Of a DNA stretch of 64,000 bases, positions 35,897-47,672 are shown piece by piece. Made by a program: the position numbers and the translations under genes. The notes beneath the pieces were generated by a model. The model was not told the DNA's origin and made no database searches. It was given only the letters and a program-made list of their open reading frames with translations. How positions within the stretch are numbered: the first letter of the stretch is position 1; every line of letters begins with the position of its first letter. This stretch comes from Blumeriella jaapii (Eukaryota > Ascomycota > Leotiomycetes > Helotiales > Drepanopezizaceae): assembly GCA_009599575.1 (NCBI GenBank), contig VWND01000013.1, forward strand, positions 744,001 to 808,000, read 5' to 3'.

Positions 35897-37026
35897 ATGG
35901 CCACTATCTGCTTCCTATGTACTGTTCTGTGGGCGATTTTCGTTGCACCCACCTTCGCCTGGAACCATGTCAGGCGTGCGGATCGCATCTCGCAAAATGA
36001 AGATAGAAACCTGACGGCGACAACGGCTCCATATGTCTTTTCGCTTCCGTCCGCAGAAGTGATCTTGCCGAGTCCAACGTCGCAAGGCATGACGGTCACC
36101 TCTGTCGTCCCGGTGTACGAGGTGTGTAACGTGCCCGGGTCGAATACGACGACGTGCTCCACGGCTTTCCAGACGATCACGACCGAGACCTGCTCGACCG
36201 TTTTGACCTATGCGTTCTCGAAGACTACGATCAGCGAGTGTACGCACAATGTGACGTTCTCAACTCATACCGATGTTGCTCTTTCCACCACGACGTTGCC
36301 CGTCACAGGGCTTCAAGCTCGGGATGCTTTCCTCGTCACGCCTACGTCGACCACTGTCACGTATGCGCAGAGCACAGTATCTTATTACGGCTCCGTGGCA
36401 ATCACTTGCCGCTGACGCACCAAGCGGGATCACCGTACTGGTTTGCGTAACAGACTTCTACGACACGGAAACGTGTTACTTGATCGAGGAAGTCTGGGTT
36501 GTGCGTACAGAATTCGTGCCTGTAACCACAACCAGCATTTTGACACTTTCGACATTCTTCTCATCTGTATGTTCCCGTGACCTACCCGTGCTTCCCAGAA
36601 GCTAACAATCATAGGATGTTGTGCTCCTGCTCGGCCCAACACAAAGCCTCGTCGCATCGGCTGGGGACTTCTCTCTCTCAACCTCCGTCGAGTATGCAGC
36701 GTTGTCTCCTAGCGCCACAACCTCAACCTCAATATCCAGCAGCAGCGTCGACGGCACAGCTGTAGGAATAGCGACGATCCCAGTTGCCGGTACCCAGACC
36801 TCCACGACCACGAAGACGTGGACGTTGACGAGTACTGGACCAACTTCGACTATCACCAAGACGCTGAGTGCGGTAGAGGGGGCTCCTGGAGCCGAGGGCG
36901 TCAGCAGCAGTGCATCTGTAGAGATGTAAGTCCCCTCTCACAGAAAACGTCGAAGTGCGCTGATCAGGCTTCAGAACCACGACGGTGACCTCGCGTACCA
37001 CGCTCACCAGCACAATCACTATGTAG
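35897..37026 (+). CDS. Secreted Thr/Ser-rich protein of unknown function
   Basis: Predicted 322-residue secreted protein. Exons are 35897-36360, 36425-36566, 36615-36925 and 36975-37026, with introns GTATGC...CCAAG, GTATGT...ATAG and GTAAGT...TTCAG. All phases close. Residues 1-21 form a signal peptide (hydrophobic CFLCTVLWAIFVAPTFA). The mature part is rich in Thr, Ser and Val with paired Cys-containing blocks (YEVCNVPGSNTTTCS, TETCSTVL, TISECTH, VCVTDFYDTETCY), and the end is TTTVTSRTTLTSTITM. There is no C-terminal hydrophobic tail, so no GPI anchor is evident. I do not recognise a named family; a cell-wall or adhesin-like mannoprotein is a reasonable guess from composition. Confidence 0.7.
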
Positions 37027-40000
37027 CGAGTAAGCTTCCCCCAATCCATCATTCCACACCTCGGTGCTAAGATATGTAGGATATAAAGGCTTAGAACCGC
37101 TGGCGGTCGATGATCGGCACGAAGCTGGGAAGCCTGGGCAACATGCAGGTCTAGACCTTAGAGAGGGTTAACGAGTGTGTTTGTTTGAAGCATCATTATT
37201 TCCTTGCGCCGTCCTTATGAATAGATGATTAACTCCACAATTGCACGTCATCTTTCCTATGCTCTCACGGAAACCACTCTCCAAGACGTTGTTGAGTCCA
37301 CGAGCCCACTGTGGGACGGCCGGAAACGAAAAGCAGCAGTTGGGTTGGTTTCTGGTTCGCTAGGGCTCCCTACGAAGACAGCAAGTGCTATCTAGAGAGG
37401 GCGACATGCTCGAGCAGACCAGAATATGGCGGCCGACGCTTTGGGCTTGGTTTTATGTGTCACGTATGCGTTCCTAGTCGTCACGTGACGTCGAAGGGGA
37501 CCGGTTCGATGGCAGTGAAGTGCTGTACGGAGCTGTGAATGCTCTCCAAGTATCTGGACGTTTTGGTAGCGGGAAGAAAGGCCCCTCGAATGTAGCTACT
37601 TACTGTGTACTTATTCTTGGACGACGGTGCCAGTGCATGTGTGCAGCAAGGTGCCATGTCGTTCCTTATTCCTCCGCAACCCCCGACGCTTTCTCTGCTC
37701 TGCGTCTTCTCTATGCGTACTCCATCGGACTTCACGTTTGATAGAGGCGAACGGAACCATTCGCCAAGCTAGCAGCCCCGATGTACAGTAACATACAGTG
37801 CTGCGTGCTTTGTGGCCGGGCTATGATCGCAAGGTTCCAGAGATCCCCTACTCCATCGAGGCTTCTGCTATGAATGACAGGATGAATCTCGACCCAGCAA
37901 GGGAGGGACATGCGCAAGCTCTCGTTGTCCGTGAAAAGAAAAGGCTTCGGCAAGCACAAGATGTCAGCGTACTGTACTGTACTGTACCACGATGCTTCAC
38001 GGCCGCAGTGCCCGTGGGGCGCAGAACAGAGGACGAGGAGGCATCTCTTCTCTTGCCGGGTGCAAAGCTCTGGGGCCGAACAGATAGATGTCTCCGTGTG
38101 CATGGAGCCCCGGGATGGGCTCATGTCGAAGGCGTCAACTCCAGATCTCTCGTGCGAAGGCGCCGTGGCATCAAAGGCGCCATGGGGGACTGGCGAATTC
38201 ACGTCCGGGGACGTTGTCAAGGGCAGCGGCTCAAGAAACCAGGGGAGGCCGCACGCATTTCACATCACTCACCTGGCTCGTACTGTACAGTAGGACGGCA
38301 GCGGAAAGGCGGTAGCCAGCATGAAGAGGTTGCGAGAGATAGGAAATTTGCTTGCGGTCTATCGATGTGCTGAAAGACATGCCTGTGCTCCAATTCCATG
38401 CTCGCACATCCCAGAGCGCTGTATCCCAGACCTGGCGACGCCGTGGTGGCGTGGGCGCGCCGTAGGCTCCGTGAACCAGTCAACTGGAGTCAAACAGGCC
38501 GGACCAACCTGCCACCATGGACGTACGTTGCCTCCAGAACCTCGTGTACACCGCTGCGATCACGCACCACCTTCCTCGGCCTACGCCCTCCCTGTTCGAG
38601 GGCCGATCGCCCAGGACCCGGGCCCACCACGCCGCCGCCTCTCCGCGCCCACGGAGATTTTCGGTGCAGCCTTTGCTCTCACGGTTGACGAACCCGCATT
38701 CTGTCGGTCCCAGACTGCGCCGGCGCCATCCGTTGGGCACGATGCGGCGATATCACGATCCGGGCGAAACCACAACCCTACAACCCTACCACCCCGGCTG
38801 GGGAAGGGATCGTCGCGTGGCGCCGTGGTCCAGATAGGGCACCGGTGGCGAGCCGTCTTCGGGCGAGCTGCCGTAGATGTGGAAACCCCTCGCGGTGCCC
38901 TGGAGCTCGAGCCGGGGGGCCGACATCGTCTGGCTTTCGTAGAGGCCCAGCGTCATGATCAAGCTGGCGGGCGTGTGAGCAAGCGTTTGGGGATGGGGAC
39001 GGGGATGGGGATGGAGAGTCGGGAGAGCCATACACGAGAGCCAGCGCCGCCATGCTCAGGCACCACGTCGCGCGTCGGTTGGGCCACGATCCGGGCTTTC
39101 GATCGCATCGCGACGGTGTGGCGGACTGGTCGGAGAGCCCAGGTGCCCACCCGAGCGCCGTGGGAGATCGCTTGTACATGGCGTAGTACGTGGCGCCGCG
39201 AGGGAGGGAAAAGGCGGAGCTGTTCACACAGAAAATCGAGAACGAGTGGCTCTTATGGGGGTGCGACTGAGATATTGCTGGTGTGCGGCCTGCCAGAGGT
39301 TCTACCCAGCTTCGTGTGGTCGACGGCCGGAGGAAGCCAGATCCTTTATGAAGGAATCGCGCCTGGTCCACACCTGCTCATCTTTGACGGCCCCGTAACG
39401 AAAGGTAGGTAATGTCCTGGCCTCCGGATTGCTTCTTCATGCTGCATCTTGCGTCTCGCAGCTCGCAGCTCGCATGGCTCTGGCGTTAGACCACATCCGA
39501 CCCTTTCTCCAGGATCGCGGCCAGGTTGGATCCTGGGTGCTCAAGGATTAGCCCATCTGACTCGGATGACGGCCGGGCGGGGCTCATCTGGATTGAAATT
39601 GTGCTCCTCTTCTTCGGGGCCGCATCCATTTCCATCGTGGTCGTCCAAGCGTGGATGGCATGGCACTTGGATCGTCTTCCCTCGAGCGAGCCATGGACCG
39701 AGGGCCGACAGTACCAGGTACCAGCGACGGCCAGAGGTGCAACCGCAGGCCGAGGCCGCGTGCAGCGAAGCCGCAGACATGGAGATTCCGACGGTACCGT
39801 CGAGAGAGGGACAGTAACATCGTGTGGATATAGTGGATATACGGGACAGTACCGCAGGGCATGGGGCGCGAGAAGTGCTGGGTTGGCGGCTCTTCACGCA
39901 CCGCTGCATTCATCTGTAGAGCATTTCTACAGTATGCAAGGTACATAACTTTATGATAAGGTACTGTACATACTGTACCTTACCTATACCGTTAGGACTA

Positions 40001-40394
40001 TAAGCTATAAGTACCTACTGTACAGTATAACCGACTATATACTACACTACTGTAAGTACAACCAGTTAACTATACACTACTGTAAGTGCTGTAAATACTG
40101 TCTATCATTCGAGTCTGCCACTTACCTCCACATCTTTCTACCTTTCTTTCTTTCTTTCTTCCTTCCCTTCTTCTTTTCTTTCTCCCTTTCTTTCTCCCTT
40201 TCATTCTCCCTCTATCAAGAAGGCTTTGAACCAGACGGGCCGGTCCTGAGCCTCGCCGACCGGGCATCGGTCCACGTCCGGAACTCCACAGTCCACACAC
40301 AGTCCAGCAGCACCGTCACCTTCGAGCCTCTCCATGCCTTCATAAAAAACCATCCGCGCTCTCCCGGCCCATCCGCCACCATCAACCCATCGCC
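37027..40394. other. 3.4-kb intergenic region with no recognised gene
   Basis: Several GC-rich open frames are present (plus 38321-39412, 363 codons; minus 39371-38778, 197 codons) without recognisable domains and overlapping one another. The plus frame ends with GGSQILYEGIAPGPHLLIFD, and a separate plus frame at about 39580-39700 encodes a lone hydrophobic helix (LIWIEIVLLFFGAASISIVV). These could be fragments of an unidentified gene. TACAGTA/TGTACA motifs cluster at 37.78-38.29 and 39.93-40.1 kb, and a (TTTC)n tract lies at 40141-40205, just before the pantothenate kinase. Confidence 0.5.
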
Positions 40395-41959
40395 ATGTCT
40401 GCGGACGCGCCGCAGGCCAGCGGCGACGGCGACGGCGACGGCACCGGCGCCGAGTCGCACAAGGCCGTCGCGACCAGCCAGCCTGCCCGACCCCTCCGCA
40501 TGCGCACCCACACGGCCGAGATAGACAGCACCATCATCCACCCCGGCCCGGTCAAGATCAACGTGAAGGGCGCGTTCATTGTCGACCGCGACAGCGACGC
40601 CGGCTCCCCCCATGGCCATTCGCACCCGAACGGCCCCAGCCATGAGACCAAGGACATCCGGCTGCCCAACCACACGGCCGTCGTGAGCCACATCGCCGTC
40701 GACGTAGGCGCCTTCACCCGCAATCGCCGGCCCGTGTGAGGGCGCTCTGCTAACGGAGCCGCAGATTGGGGGCTCGCTGGCCAAACTGGTGTACTTCTCG
40801 CGCGAACCGCGGTCCCGGGAGCCGGGGGGTCGCCTGAACTTCATCACCTTCGAGACGGATCGCATCGACGACTGCATCGAGTTCATGCGCCAGCACAAGA
40901 TCACGCAGCAGACGCTCAACGGGTCCCAGCCGGGGGAGCTGTGCGTCATGGCGACGGGCGGCGGCGCGTACAAGTTCTACGAGAAGCTCCGCGATGCCCT
41001 GGGCGTGGACGTGCTGCGGGAGGAGGAGATGGGCTGCTTGATCATCGGTAACGGCCTCCAGCAGCATCTCTCCGCCAGCCGGAGCGTGCTAACAGGATCC
41101 AGGTCTCGATTTCTTCATCACCGAGATTCCCCGCGAGGTCTTCACCTACAGCGAGACCGACCCCGTGCATTTCGAGGAACCGCGCGCCGACATCTACCCC
41201 TACCTGTTGGTGAACATCGGATCCGGCGTCAGCATGATCAAGGTGTCCGGCCCTCACACGCACCTCCGGGTCGGTGGGACCTCGCTCGGGGGCGGCACGC
41301 TCTGGGGGCTGCTCTCCCTCCTCACCGGAGCCCGCACGTTCGACGAGATGCTGGGCATGGCCGAGCGCGGCGACAACTCCAAGGTCGACATGCTCGTGGG
41401 CGACATCTACGGCGGCGACTACGGGAAGATCGGACTCAAGAGCAGCACCATCGCCAGCTCCTTCGGCAAGGTGTTCCGCATGAAGCGGGAGGCCGAGCGA
41501 GAAGCGGAAGACAGCGGCGGCCTGACCAACGCCGACTCCGAGTCCGCGTCGTCGCAGGACCCCTCGGCCGCGCCGCCCAACCCCGCGCCGCATCCGGGGG
41601 AGCACGCGTCGCCGGCGCCGCCCTTCTCCGCGCCCGACATCTCCCGCTCCCTGCTCTACGCCATCTCCAACAACATCGGCCAGATCGCCTACCTCCAGTC
41701 CGAGAAGCACTCCCTCTCGACCATCTACTTCGGCGGCAGCTTCATCCGCGGCCACCGGCAGACGATGAACACGCTCAGCTACGCCATCAAGTTCTGGAGC
41801 CAGGGCGAGAAGAAGGCCTACTTCCTGCGCCACGAAGGCTACCTGGGCGCCGTCGGCGCGTTCCTGAAGCGCCAGCCGCGCAACTGGGGTCGGCGGTACA
41901 GCTTCGAGGATGACGCCGCGCCCAAATTCAGCAAGGGGATGGACTACCCGGGATCGTGA
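40395..41959 (+). CDS. Pantothenate kinase (eukaryotic type II fold)
   Basis: Predicted 482-residue enzyme phosphorylating pantothenate, the first step of coenzyme A synthesis; cytosolic. Exons are 40395-40703, 40765-41047 and 41103-41959, with short GT-AG introns of 61 and 55 nt, and phases close at 483 codons. The ATP-binding opening AVD|IGGSLAKLVYFSR is split by intron 1. ATGGGAYKFYE, LVNIGSGVSMIKV and GGTSLGGGTLWGL are hallmark PanK segments, and IYFGGSFIRGH is the late conserved block. A Pro/Ser/Ala-rich insertion of about 45 residues (EDSGGLTNADSES...) interrupts the catalytic domain, as often in fungal PanK. The N-terminal about 40 residues are low-complexity. Confidence 0.93.
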
Positions 41960-42681
41960 GGGAGGGTAGGGAGGAGCGTGCGTACATCGCGGCGTTGTTG
42001 GGCTCGGTTTGGGATCGCTGCATGTTTTGGATCGCAGGCCGATAGATAGCCTGGAAGGGGAGGGTGAACTGCACCTCGATGATCTTGTGTAGGTTGAGAG
42101 CCCTCAGCGCCGTTTGAAAAGCGATTTTTTTTTTTTGGATACCGAGCTAGATACGTTCCGAGCGAAAAACGCTCCCCGGAATAGCGAAATGGAAGAAGGG
42201 CATCGTGCTGCGACTGGATTGACATGCGGGAGCTGGTGACCCTTCCTCGCACGCGGTGAGCAGCGCCGCGTCTCGATGCCTCTTCGCTTAACGCCGGTGT
42301 GAAAATAGGGGAACACCCCTCTTCCAGAACGTCTGCCAGTCCACTCACCACCCACTCTCACTGATGGCCAGATCACCACACATCTACTCGACCGACGCAG
42401 ACCCGTCCGGTCGACTCGAGGCATCTCCGCGCCGAAGGTTCGAGGCGGTCAGAACGGCATGTCTTGTTGCTGGGGGCGCCCCGGCCCCATCTTCCAGACC
42501 TCGCGTGTCTAGAGTCTTGTACGGTACATACATATTCTACAGATGGCCTGGCGGCCGTTGAGCAGCGCAACGTGCTTTTCTGAATACACATCGTAGAGCG
42601 GTCCCACGGCTCCCACACAACCCGCACCGATTGCCCAACACGGGTACGTGAGGGAAGGCTGTCGTCTCGAGACTCCCGAGC
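41960..42681. other. Intergenic between convergent genes
   Basis: 3' ends of the pantothenate kinase and the Tim44-like gene face each other. Nothing else is recognisable. Confidence 0.6.
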
Positions 42682-43645
42682 TCAGCCGTCAATCCTGCCA
42701 GCCTTGATATCCCACGCCCTCAAGTCTTCCGACGTGGTATCACTCGTCGTCCCCCAAACCTGCCACGGGCCCTGCTTCCAATTCCTCGTGATCCTCTGAC
42801 ACACGACGTTCTCCACCACGTCCTTCTCCTTGCCGCTGCCCGGCACGACCGTGTCTCCCACGAACCGCGTCAGCCGCTGCCGGCTCTTGATCCTCACCAC
42901 CGCCTGCACCACCGCGCCGCCCTCGCCGGGAAACCGGGCCCCGCGGTAGCTCACGAGCTGCGGCTTGCCCAGGTACTTCACCAGGGCCCACTCGAACCGC
43001 TCGTTGCGCGCGCGGTTCGCAATGCGCGTCTTGAACTTCACGAAGATGCCGTCGGTGCACGTCTTGCGCAGCACGTGGACATCGCCGCGCGCGAACGCCG
43101 CGTACATCTGCCTGTGTAGCGACGCGGCCGCGGGCGGGATCTGGCGGCGCTGCGCACGGAACTGGCGGTTCCAGAAGCGCCAGTTGGCCTTGTCCCGCGG
43201 CGAGGAGGCCCAGAGGATGAAGAGGGAGAGGCGGTCGCGGAAGCGCAGCCGGACGTGGCGCCAGAGGACGCTGGCGAATGTCCTGGGCGACTTGAGCGGG
43301 CTGGGGTAGTTGCGGAGGCTGGGCGTGACGAAGGTTTCTGGTCGAGGCTGGTCAGCATACCGACGACGGGCGGGCAGGAAACACAAGGGACGCCCGACCG
43401 TCGAGTAACCCAAGATCAGGAGCAGCGCCCATGTTCGCCATCTGAGCCGCCGCCTGTTCTTTCTGTGCCACTCGCAAGCTCTTTTGCGGTGCTTGTCGCG
43501 GCATTTGGGGCATGGGTGCTTTGGGGACGTGGTGGAGCGGCGGCGTCTGAGAAAGACATCGTCTCGGTGCCGGGAAGGAGAATGGCATTGGAGATGGCCT
43601 TGTTCGCCATGCTGCGAGGAGGGGCCGGCGGAGGCATTGGGCCAT
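42682..43645 (-). CDS. Tim44-like domain mitochondrial protein (mL45/Mba1-related)
   Basis: Predicted 300-residue mitochondrial protein. The Tim44-like fold is shared by ribosomal protein mL45 and the inner-membrane ribosome receptor Mba1. Exons are 43645-43399 and 43337-42682; the intron uses a weak GTCGGG donor and a TGCTGAC branch, and the phase closes at 301 codons. The N-terminus MAQCLRRPLLAAWRTRPSP is an Arg-rich, acid-free import sequence. The core LHRQMYAAFARGDVHVLRKT is the characteristic helix of the family, followed by VKYLGKPQLVSYRGARFP, a VVQAVVRIKSRQ strand and the ending GPWQVWGTTSDTT. The longer open frame up to 43962 reads through the intron and is not used. Confidence 0.82.
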
Positions 43646-44199
43646 GGTGCGCCGGGGACACTGGTGAAGAGAAGGGGATGTTGTTGTCGTCGTCGTTCGC
43701 GAGCTCGAACTTTTTTGACGGACGGGCCGGCCAAGTCGCTCGAATGATGTTCCGCCCTGCCCGGGCTCTCGAACCCCTGCCGCCCGAGCTGAGTGTACTC
43801 AGACACATCAACGATCGACTCTCTCTCGAAACTCTGTTCTTCGAACTTTTTTGCTTTTGGCACCCGGAAAGGTGTCGAGTTTCGAAGACCCCTTTGCGTC
43901 TTTGCATCGTTGCATCTTCGAATGTGAGCGACCCGTACATCTCTCGCCTCTCCTCTGCACACTGTACCTGTCGGTGTTCTTCCCCAAGCAAGCGATCACG
44001 AACTTCACCCCCGCTGTCCTCTGTCCTAGCATCTACATACAGCGATCAAGAAGCGCCCTTTCTTTTCCCATGCTACACATACCGTACAGATATCAACTCG
44101 TTCCACGCCCATCTACTCTCCACCGCTTGCGCCTGGCCCGGTGCTCTTCACCAGCTCGCCGACCAACAGCTAGGTACCTCTAAAGCACCTCGAATTGCA
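43646..44199. promoter_or_regulatory. Divergent promoter region, Tim44-like gene / EOS1
   Basis: About 550 bases between the Tim44-like start codon and the first confident EOS1 coding. The EOS1 frame is open throughout without a convincing start, so part of this may be 5' exon or leader. Confidence 0.45.
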
Positions 44200-45493
44200 G
44201 CGGCAGCACATGCCCTCCCCCCTCTCATACTGGCTCCCTCTGCCCTCCACCAGCGCTACACGACCAGCTCCCACTCTCCCCCACGATACAGGACCACGAC
44301 GGCCCCCTCGTCCTCAGCGATCCCTCCCACCCTGTCCTCCCCGCCGAACCGACACCCTGCCCAGCCCGACCACCCGCCCTCGGTGCACCCGCGCGTCGCC
44401 GTGCTGCTCGGCGTCGAGAAGCACTGGCACCTCCCGCTCCTCCTCTGCCGCGCGCTGAGCACCGCGCCCGCCGTGTGGTGGGGGCTGCGATGCGCGCTGA
44501 CCTTCTTGGGCGAGCTGCTCCTGGTGGAGAGCATCGGTGCTGGGCATGAAGGGGGAGGAGGAGGAGGAGGAGGAGGGGCGCAGGGCAGGTGGAGCGTGGA
44601 GAAGCGGTTCAGGGTGACGGAGGTGTTCTTGGCCCTCCTTTGGGTATGGATGTCCTCTTTCCTTACCGGTCGTGTGGGGAAATCAGAGGCTTGGGGCCAG
44701 GAATGGGGAGGTTGCGTTGAGCGAGTTGCCAGGGCCGGAGCGGGAAAGGGAGCGTGGGTATTGATACAGAGAGAGACAGGGGCGAGAAGAGAGAAAGACA
44801 AGCTGATGCCTCATAGTGCTGTTCATCGGCATGGCTTAGTTTCTACTTCACCGACTGCCTGATGTCTCGCTGGTATTTACCCCTCCACCCCTCCTCTTCT
44901 CTTCTTACCGACTACGATCTCCGTTAACACGACCGTAGGCTCTTGAACTACACACCGCAAGGTACAACTCTCTCTCTCTCCCAAAAGGCGGAAACGCGTG
45001 CCTGCAAGTCACCTACTAATGCCCCCGTCCCAGCAACGCTCGTCCGCCTGCTGACCATCAACTCCCTCAACGCCTACATAACATCCTGGGTCCTCTACCT
45101 GTCAGGCGGCTCGGAAGACCCACGGCTCTTGCTGCCGGCTTGGATAAGCATCGCCAGTGTACGCTCCGTCCTCTCCCCCGTCACGGCCTTCTCCCGCACT
45201 CCTCCTCCTCCTCCTCCTCCTCGCACTTCCTTCTAACCCAAACCGTGGCTTTGCAGACCCTCACCATCCTCTACCACCTCACGCACCCGCGCCTAGCCAT
45301 CCTCAAAGAAACCTCCCTCTCCATCTCCGTCTTCTCCATAGCGAGCTTCATCAGCATGGTGAGCTTGCTGCTGCAGCTACACCTGACGAGGGAGAACGAT
45401 CCGCCGGTGCCGTTGTTTGAGCTTGCGAAGCTGGGATGGGCATATGTGAAGATCGGGGTGAGGATGATTCAGGTAGCCGGCCGGGATTTGTAG
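44200..45493 (+). CDS. eos1: EOS1 N-glycosylation membrane protein (5' end unresolved)
   Basis: ER membrane protein of the EOS1 family, needed in yeast for N-glycosylation and oxidative-stress tolerance. Supported exons are about 44200-44643, 44817-44872, 44939-44961, 45034-45158 and 45257-45493, with in-phase GT-AG introns. Family landmarks are VHPRVAVLLGVEKHWHLPLL, RALSTAPAVWWGLRCALTFL, RFRVTEVFLALLW, FYFTDCLMSRW, LLNYTPQ and ITSWVLYLSGGSEDPRLLLP. About four hydrophobic helices are present. An acid/Gly insertion (poly-Gly after GAGHE) lies between helices 1 and 2. No ATG in frame gives a sensible N-terminus: the nearest in-frame Met codons are near 43746, within the opposite gene's promoter. 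A short 5' exon is likely. Confidence 0.82.
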
Positions 45494-45965
45494 CCTTTGA
45501 AGCATATCACATAGATCAGGCCTTCGTAAAAACCCTGTGCGAACTGTGGAACGGGAAATGAAGCGAGTCACAGTCAACACACACACCAAGATTCGGGACT
45601 CGTGTAGGTATTCCATTGCCATTGCCAGGACCGCCGCCCGGCCTATGCAGGAGCCAGTAAGCTAAGACTTGACCCTCTGCTGAATACACACACGCTGTAA
45701 AAAGGATCGCCAAGCCCGCGTCCGCAGCGGCCGCGAAGGCAGCAAAAGCAGAAAACACCATCGTCCCCACCCAACCCATATCATCAATGCGTTCTTGTGA
45801 AGAATGCGGGTATCAATCGAGAACGCCCATGTGTCGAAGCAACGTCGTAAAACGAGGCGAGGCAAGAAGTTGTGGAAAGGAAAACGACGACAGTTCGTAC
45901 AGACCGACTTCTATCAAGGGACCTCGTGTTGGTAACGGCGAGCTGGGCAGACATCGATTGGTGGC
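45494..45965. other. Intergenic between convergent EOS1 and eIF1
   Basis: 472 bases with no gene seen. Confidence 0.6.
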
Positions 45966-46700
45966 TTAGAAACCATGGACCTGAGCCTTCCCGTTAGCTT
46001 CGATATCATTTTGATAGAACGAGGAAGAACGCGGCATACCTTGATGGTCTTGGCATCGAGCTCCAGACCCTCCTTCTTGTCCGTGAGGAACTCTTGAACA
46101 TCCTTGCGCTGATCACCCTGGAGCTGGATCACCTCTCCCATCTCGGTGTCGACGACAATGGTGCCATTGCAAGCTGGGCCAGGTGAGTCATAACATAGGC
46201 TAAGAATCGAAGAGAGGCTACCTACCGAACTTCTTCTTGATGACCTTCAGGATCTTCTTCTGGTCGAACTTCTTTGGCAGACCTTGGACAGTCGTCAAAG
46301 TCTTGCGGCCATTGCGCTCTGGTGCAGGAAACCGTGTCAGCGGGCTTATCTGCTACTTGTGGCATCGAGACAAAGAGCTGTGCTGTCTAGATTTATAAAG
46401 AGCGGGGAAGACACCTACGCTGGATACGGATGTGGATGTAGTTTTGCGACTGCTTGGTTTCTCCGGTGTCTTCATCGGCTTCGGCGAAGGGGTCTGTGGA
46501 ACGAGGGCCGTTAGTCAAGTGTCAAGGTGGACGGACGTCTTGCGATGAGAAGGGGCTGGGAGCGACAAGGGACGAGGGAGACGCTTCGAGGTTCCTGCGC
46601 TCGTGGCGAGCCAGCGTCTCGCAAAGCACTCGCCGTTGTCTCTCGAGAGGATGATGAGGGGATGGGACTGACCGAAGGTCTTGAGGTTTTCGATTGACAT
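45966..46700 (-). CDS. sui1: Translation initiation factor eIF1 (SUI1)
   Basis: Predicted 114-residue factor that controls start-codon selection on the 40S subunit. Five exons are 46700-46673, 46493-46419, 46318-46226, 46173-46040 and 45980-45966, and phases close at 115 codons. Sequence is that of a near-invariant SUI1 protein: MSIENLKTFG, DPFAEADED, NYIHIRIQQRNGRKTLTT, GLPKKFDQKKILKVIKKKFA, CNGTIVVDTEMGEVIQLQGD, ELDAKTIKVHGF. The last exon encodes only VHGF and the stop. Acceptors at exons 3 and 5 (CACCAG, GGCTCAG) were chosen because they restore IQQRNGR and KVHGF. Confidence 0.96.
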
Positions 46701-47672
46701 AAACTCGGTAGTATTCCTGTTTCTCTGGGCGGGTTTTGTTGTTGAGGGACGTGGAGAGCGAGACGTGTCGCGGTGGAGGAGGCTGTCGATGGGCTGTGTG
46801 TGTGTTTCGAGTGGAGATGCTGGAATGTCGAAGTTGGTTGTTTGGAAGTAGGTAAAGTCGAGTGCTCAGTCGAGGTGCGAGGGGAGAAGTGAAGGGAGGG
46901 GTGGTGGTGGGTGGCTCAAAGGTGCCTAAGGACGCTAAGTTCACGTGGCTGATTCGAGGCTGAGCGCCCCCGCCTCTGATGATTGACTCGTTTTATGCAA
47001 ATACGACCCGTCTATTATTTCCTCATACGCACGATATTTACAGTACAGTACAGTAGGACGCGAAAAGGAAGGTTACATTCTTATCTACCTGCCTCGGAGG
47101 TGATGATATGTCAATATTACTCCCCTAGAATCAGTAGGTACAATCTTCAGTCGTACTGATGTCCCCCTGTGATAAATCACTAAGATTACCACTACTCGTC
47201 GTAGCAAGGCCAAAGCACGCAGTAAACAAGTCAACCATCGACTGGGTACAGTACATACAGTACCATGCTCAAGAGACTGTCGGATTGACTTCGGAGCTAC
47301 GTGTTGAGCAAGTCTCTTACCTATCACTTGCCCGCGTGTCCCGGGTTTCAGATCACAATGGGCCTATGAAGACTTTGGAAATCTATCCATCGCGAGCTGA
47401 AACCATGGAGCGTTGTTTGTTTCATGCCTTGATATTAATTCCACGCTCGCAGACGTAGCCGATGAAGTTGGATTTGTAGCATTGTGATGGTGCCGGTTGA
47501 TGTTCTGCATTTCCACAGCCGGTCCAAATGCTCATCGCACGACGAGGGCAGGCTAGTATTCCTCCGGCGTTGGGGTTCATTCTCCAGCCATGTAGATTTC
47601 CGCGCAGACGGCATCAAACGCCGGCCCTCGTTATACAATCTCACAGTCCTATCGTACACATTCATCCCCCCA
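46701..47672. other. Intergenic upstream of eIF1
   Basis: Promoter of eIF1 and 3' side of the Asterix gene. TACAGTA motifs lie at about 47040-47053 and 47246-47265. No gene is supported. Confidence 0.55.

Noticed and set aside
42682..43962. 426-codon minus-strand frame as one Tim44-like protein
   Set aside because: The conserved presequence and core are joined by splicing at 43398-43338; the longer frame translates the intron and upstream promoter.
43255..44862. 535-codon open frame on the plus strand
   Set aside because: Its first half is antisense to the Tim44-like gene and its promoter. Only the part after about 44.2 kb is real (EOS1 exon), and its last part reads into an EOS1 intron.
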